This document shows positions 7,811 to 10,000 of a stretch of 10,000 bases of DNA, one piece after another. A program made the position numbers and the translations under genes. How positions within the stretch are numbered: position 1 is the stretch's first letter; the number at the start of each line of letters is the position of its first letter. The notes under the pieces are model-generated. The model did not search any database. It was not told where the DNA came from and saw nothing but the letters and a program-made list of their open reading frames with translations. The DNA comes from Methanospirillum hungatei. Lineage in GTDB: Archaea; Halobacteriota; Methanomicrobia; Methanomicrobiales; Methanospirillaceae. Location of the stretch: contig NZ_JAIWNS010000063.1 of the NCBI RefSeq assembly GCF_020216685.1, positions 1 to 10,000 on the forward strand. Direction: 5' to 3'.

Positions 7811-7820
7811 CAATATACAT
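7811..7820 (-). promoter_or_regulatory. Likely TATA box for the carbonic anhydrase gene
   Basis: On the minus strand this reads ATGTATATTG in an AT-rich patch. About 25 bases downstream would put the start of transcription near 7790 and give a leader of roughly 35 bases containing the Shine-Dalgarno site. This supports the ATG at 7756 over the longer frame. Confidence 0.5.
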
Positions 7821-7888
7821 TACGATTTAATCTGGAGACCGGGTGATAAACCGAAAGATTGAAAAAGGTTATTACCTGATTAAACCAC

Positions 7889-8701
7889 ATGGAGGAAGCA
7901 ACCCTGCAGGCAGTGAAACGGGCAATGCCCGGTCACGGAAGAGCCCGCATTCATGAAAAACTCCTTTCATTCCTCGGTGTCGAGGATCAGTCAGAGGTGG
8001 AAGTGAGCACAGATGCAGGGGCAACCCTTACTCTGACCATCTTTGCAGATGCCATGGTAGACGAGGGAACGATACGAATCAGCGGAGAGGATCTGAAAAA
8101 GCTCAATATTCCGGATGGCGGGAAGGTCCATGTAACCAGGAAGATTCCGCTTGAGGAGAGAATTCGGACTGCCGCTGAATCCGCTGCCGACCAGATACGG
8201 GGAGGAGCACAGGAGATCGGATCAAAACTCTCTGAAACTGCAGACAAATTACAGAAGGGAGCAGCAGATACCGCAGGACAGATCAGCACAAAAGCAAAGG
8301 AAATAACTGAAAAGGTGAAAGAGGACACAAAACCCATCGGAGAAAAAGTCAGCAAAGCAGCAAAGAGTTCGGCAGATGCCATCAGGGACAAGATACCCAT
8401 CGGAAAACTCAGCCCGGAGATTGAGAAGGGATTATCTGCCATAAGTCAGGAGGAGGCAAAGGCGATCAGAAGTGCCCTGACCGGCATAGAGGGCGTCAGC
8501 GCGGCAGTCCCGGTACGGTTTGCAGCAGGCCGATCCCTTGGCAACCTCACAATACCGCCGGAAATTACACTCGTAACCGTCCAGCGGAAAGATAAGGTCC
8601 TGGGACTTGACAGAGACATCATCCTGAAAGAGAATGATATTGTATATTTCTCCGGACCTTCTGACGCCGTCGGATTTGTTACCAGAATGCTGGAGGGATA
8701 A
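7889..8701 (+). CDS. Unrecognised fusion: double-psi-barrel-like domain, 11-residue-repeat helix, TrkA_C-like domain
   Basis: A 270-residue soluble protein with three parts. Residues about 14-86 look like a small beta-barrel of the double-psi/AbrB sort (VEVST.AG.TLTLTIFADAMVDEGTIRISGEDLKKLNIPDGGKVHVTRK). The ISGEDLKKLNIPDGGKV segment resembles barrels in VAT/Cdc48 N-domains and formylmethanofuran dehydrogenase D; this is a pattern match only. Residues 89-165 are an alanine- and lysine-rich helix in exact 11-residue units. Residues about 203-268 follow the TrkA_C/RCK_C pattern: a strand (AVPVRF), GRSLGNL, a P-E-I-T-LVTV.R strand pair, D.ILKENDIVYFSGP and a final helix. In potassium channels and transporters TrkA_C regulates by dimerising or binding a ligand, but there is no transporter or TrkA_N domain here. 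ATG 7889 lacks a clear Shine-Dalgarno site; ATG 7925 is a possible but weaker start. First of five co-oriented, closely packed genes. Confidence 0.8.
   Translation: MEEATLQAVKRAMPGHGRARIHEKLLSFLGVEDQSEVEVSTDAGATLTLTIFADAMVDEGTIRISGEDLKKLNIPDGGKVHVTRKIPLEERIRTAAESAADQIRGGAQEIGSKLSETADKLQKGAADTAGQISTKAKEITEKVKEDTKPIGEKVSKAAKSSADAIRDKIPIGKLSPEIEKGLSAISQEEAKAIRSALTGIEGVSAAVPVRFAAGRSLGNLTIPPEITLVTVQRKDKVLGLDRDIILKENDIVYFSGPSDAVGFVTRMLEG
8153..8383 (+). repeat. Seven 11-residue (hendecad) helical repeats inside the fusion protein
   Basis: Residues 89-165 divide without gaps into seven 11-residue units. The last position is A99, I110, L121, I132, V143, V154, I165. The fourth is I92, I103, L114, A125, A136, T147, A158. 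The eighth is nearly always small (A96, A107, A118, A129, T140, G151, A162). Lys, Glu and Asp occupy the outer face. Such spacing is typical of LEA group 3, apolipoprotein and synuclein-like helices, and of right-handed coiled coils. The repeat is at protein level; the DNA units have diverged. Confidence 0.75.
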
Positions 8702-8703
8702 GC

Positions 8704-9081
8704 TTGGAGATCTCCTTTTCCCAGGATGGTCTTATAGGAATTGCAGTCCTTCTTGTCATCGTTATCATGATATACCTGATCATCAGGGAGATCAGACTGA
8801 TGCGGACCAATACCAGGAAACTGGAGCTGGAACTGGAACGCGATAAGCTCCAGATATTAAAACAGGATACCGCAGCTTCAGTCCAGCCGGCCTTACGACT
8901 GACAACAGATCAGATATCAGCACTCAAAGAGATTGAAGAATCGAACATCGCCCTTGAAACCGAGATCTTCATGAAACAGAAGACTATCGAGGGCAGACTC
9001 AAGCGTCTTGAAAATTATGTCAAGCGTGAAAAACTTGACCTGATGCTGGACCGGATTGATTCAGAGGAAAAAAAGATTTAG
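8704..9081 (+). CDS. Small one-helix membrane protein with cytoplasmic coiled coil, unknown function
   Basis: 125 residues. A short N-terminus is followed by one strongly hydrophobic helix (about 8-29). Then comes a basic patch (R28, R31, R34, R38, K39), which by the positive-inside rule puts the rest in the cytoplasm. Residues 30-58 and 68-123 are charged, helix-forming and coiled-coil-like, separated by a short break around QPALRLTT. The start is TTG at 8704, unusual but well supported: GGAGGG (8692-8697) sits six bases upstream, and the frame opens two bases after the previous stop. I see no enzyme motif and do not recognise the family. The close spacing and shared helical character with the neighbours suggest it anchors a soluble partner, perhaps the preceding hendecad protein, to the membrane. 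The tail LDLMLDRID (111-119) faintly recalls the Y-L-D-R motif of the next three genes, but the tyrosine is missing. Confidence 0.75.
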   Translation: MEISFSQDGLIGIAVLLVIVIMIYLIIREIRLMRTNTRKLELELERDKLQILKQDTAASVQPALRLTTDQISALKEIEESNIALETEIFMKQKTIEGRLKRLENYVKREKLDLMLDRIDSEEKKI

Positions 9082-9090
9082 GTGAGAGGA

Positions 9091-9387
9091 ATGTTTGAAA
9101 CATCTGGGAGCACACGAAAATTCTTTGATAACCTGAGCAGTTTTGAAACACTCGCCGCATCTCAGGTCCCTACCTTTGACCGGACACTGGACTCCTACTT
9201 TGATCGGAATTTTGAAGCCATTGTCGAAGAATGGGGTCTTATCACCGAGGCAGACCTGCATGAATATGCACGGCGGCTTGAATTTCTCAGCTATGAAGTC
9301 GGACGACTCTATGCCATGAAAGAATTATTCAAAAGCCGGGCAGACTCCATTGAAAAGGCCATAGAGGAGCTGGAGGCGAAGAAATGA
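9091..9387 (+). CDS. Small soluble YxDR-motif protein, member 1 of 3
   Basis: A 98-residue soluble, mostly helical protein of unknown function. Residues 29-63 align without gaps to the two following proteins around Y36-F-D38-R39, then hydrophobic residues, an acidic pair (E46-E47) and an aromatic (W48). After the motif comes a long charged helix to the C-terminus, probably a coiled coil. Of the three it has the longest N-terminal lead (about 28 residues) before the motif. I choose ATG 9091 because AGGTGA (9080-9085) lies five bases upstream. A GTG at 9082, directly after the previous stop, would add only three residues and would overlap that binding site. The stop at 9385-9387 overlaps the next start. 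No catalytic motif is visible. Confidence 0.72.
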   Translation: MFETSGSTRKFFDNLSSFETLAASQVPTFDRTLDSYFDRNFEAIVEEWGLITEADLHEYARRLEFLSYEVGRLYAMKELFKSRADSIEKAIEELEAKK

Positions 9388-9605
9388 CCATGGATAAGTA
9401 CCTGAACGCCTATCTTGACCGGCGGATGAAACTCATCATTGACGACTGGCAGCTTGCAACGACCGCTGACATCAGGGAACTATCACAACGGTTCAGACAG
9501 GTCAAACAGGAGGCGGAGAGTCTGAAATCTTTTGAGCGTGAATCAAAGGATCGGATGGACCGAATGGAAGAGCGGATACGCACCCTCAGGAGCCGGATAA
9601 AATGA
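9384..9605 (+). CDS. Small soluble YxDR-motif protein, member 2 of 3
   Basis: 73 residues, the minimal form of the family: the shared segment starts almost at the N-terminus (Y10-L-D12-R13-R14-M, then I-I-D20-D21-W22) and is followed by a highly charged helix to the end, rich in Arg, Glu and Lys and likely a coiled coil. ATG 9384 overlaps the previous stop as ATGA, with GGAGG at 9372-9376 seven bases upstream. A second ATG at 9390 would be too far from that site. Its stop overlaps the next start, again ATGA, so translation of the three genes is probably coupled. It has no membrane helix or signal peptide. Function unknown; the arrangement suggests it forms mixed oligomers with its two relatives. 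Confidence 0.72.
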   Translation: MTMDKYLNAYLDRRMKLIIDDWQLATTADIRELSQRFRQVKQEAESLKSFERESKDRMDRMEERIRTLRSRIK

Positions 9606-9946
9606 CACTCATTGAGATACTCCTGATCATCCTCATCGTTCTCATCATCCTCTTCCTGCTGTTCTGGTTCTTCCAGGGAACCACCGGGAGAATATCCCTT
9701 CGCAGACCGGTTGAAAGCAGGGTGGATGAGTACCTGGACCGGCGGTTTGCCCAGCTTGTTGAAGACTATGGTGTTATCCGCAGACCAAAACTGAACCGGT
9801 TCAAGGAAGAACGGGGATCTGCTCTTGAGAATGATGCACAAAAGATCGCCGAGCTGAAACAGTTTGAAAGTGAGTTCTCACAAAACCTCTCTCTGCTTGA
9901 GGCACGACTTGATGCACTGGAAAGATCATTTGATTCGAAGAAGTAA
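9602..9946 (+). CDS. Membrane-anchored YxDR-motif protein, member 3 of 3
   Basis: 114 residues. A very hydrophobic N-terminal helix (about 4-24, almost all I/L/V/F) ends before R30, R34 and R35, so the remainder should face the cytoplasm. Residues 37-71 align without gaps to the two previous proteins (Y44-L-D46-R47-R48-F, then L-V-E54-D55-Y56), with Tyr in place of Trp. A C-terminal charged helix (about 75-112) completes the same plan of motif plus coil. ATG 9602 overlaps the previous stop as ATGA, with AGGAG at 9588-9592 nine bases upstream. It is the only one of the three with a membrane anchor, so it may recruit the soluble members to the membrane. I do not recognise the family. Confidence 0.76.
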   Translation: MTLIEILLIILIVLIILFLLFWFFQGTTGRISLRRPVESRVDEYLDRRFAQLVEDYGVIRRPKLNRFKEERGSALENDAQKIAELKQFESEFSQNLSLLEARLDALERSFDSKK

Positions 9947-9968
9947 GGACACACAATCATCAGGGGGC

Positions 9969-10000
9969 ATGTTTCAGGCTCTTAAAAACCAGGTATCCCG
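9969..10000 (+). CDS. Possible start of a further gene in the same operon
   Basis: ATG 9969 opens a frame (MFQALKNQVS) that stays open to the window edge. It is 22 bases after the previous stop. AGGGGG just upstream is close to the ATG for a ribosome binding site. Only ten residues are visible, so this is tentative. Confidence 0.35.
   Translation, partial: MFQALKNQVS

Noticed and set aside
7757..7813. 19-residue N-terminal extension of carbonic anhydrase from a TTG start
   Set aside because: It would begin within the probable TATA box. The ATG at 7756 has a good ribosome binding site and begins at the usual family N-terminus.
8153..8383. Possible DNA tandem repeat or minisatellite
   Set aside because: The 33-base units are not similar at nucleotide level; only the protein periodicity is conserved.
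7987..8442. Minus-strand 151-residue open frame opposite the fusion protein
   Set aside because: It is a shadow of the alanine/serine-rich repeat region on the other strand, with no start signal and no family pattern.
9410..9841. Minus-strand 143-residue open frame opposite the YxDR genes
   Set aside because: It covers parts of two overlapping plus-strand genes that have ribosome binding sites and share a conserved motif; the minus product is compositionally biased and unrecognisable.

Overview
The window reads as archaeal DNA from a hydrogenotrophic methanogen, most likely a Methanomicrobiales relative such as Methanospirillum or Methanoregula. The genus is inferred from gene content and style, not proven. 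The supporting signs are Shine-Dalgarno sites of the GAGGTGAT/GGAGGG type, ATGA and GTGA start/stop overlaps, TATA-box promoters, oligo-T terminators and a hydrogenase-4/complex-I-like membrane complex. There are no tRNA or rRNA genes, CRISPR arrays or insertion sequences.

Region 1 (1-6475, minus strand) is one tightly overlapped operon. It is transcribed leftwards and leaves the window at base 1. In order it encodes a HyfB/NuoL-type antiporter subunit, a HyfC/NuoH-type subunit, a HyfE/NuoK-type subunit, a second antiporter-like subunit (HyfF/NuoN-type), and a HyfG/HycE-type large subunit with a NuoC-like domain fused in front of a NuoD-like domain. The last gene fills bases 1-1454 and is cut by the window edge. 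Its first nickel-binding motif, which should be CxxC, reads S-G-D-E. This places the complex with the energy-converting-hydrogenase-related (Ehr) complexes, which look like ion-pumping hydrogenases but cannot hold a normal NiFe centre. The small subunit and any ferredoxin subunit should lie just left of base 1.

Region 2 (6476-7141) holds the divergent promoter region, a single small SLOG/DUF2493-type gene on the plus strand, and convergent terminator signals.

Region 3 (7142-7756, minus) is a single beta-class carbonic anhydrase with all zinc and catalytic residues in place. It would supply or equilibrate CO2/bicarbonate.

Region 4 (7889-9946, plus, possibly continuing past 9969) is the least explained part. 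It is a compact run of five genes. The first is a soluble fusion of a double-psi-barrel-like N-terminus, a seven-unit 11-residue helical repeat and a TrkA_C (RCK_C)-like C-terminus. It is followed by a one-helix membrane protein with a cytoplasmic coiled coil, then three small proteins that share a 35-residue segment centred on Y-x-D-R. The last of these also carries a membrane helix. The sequence suggests a membrane-attached coiled-coil assembly, but I recognise no function.
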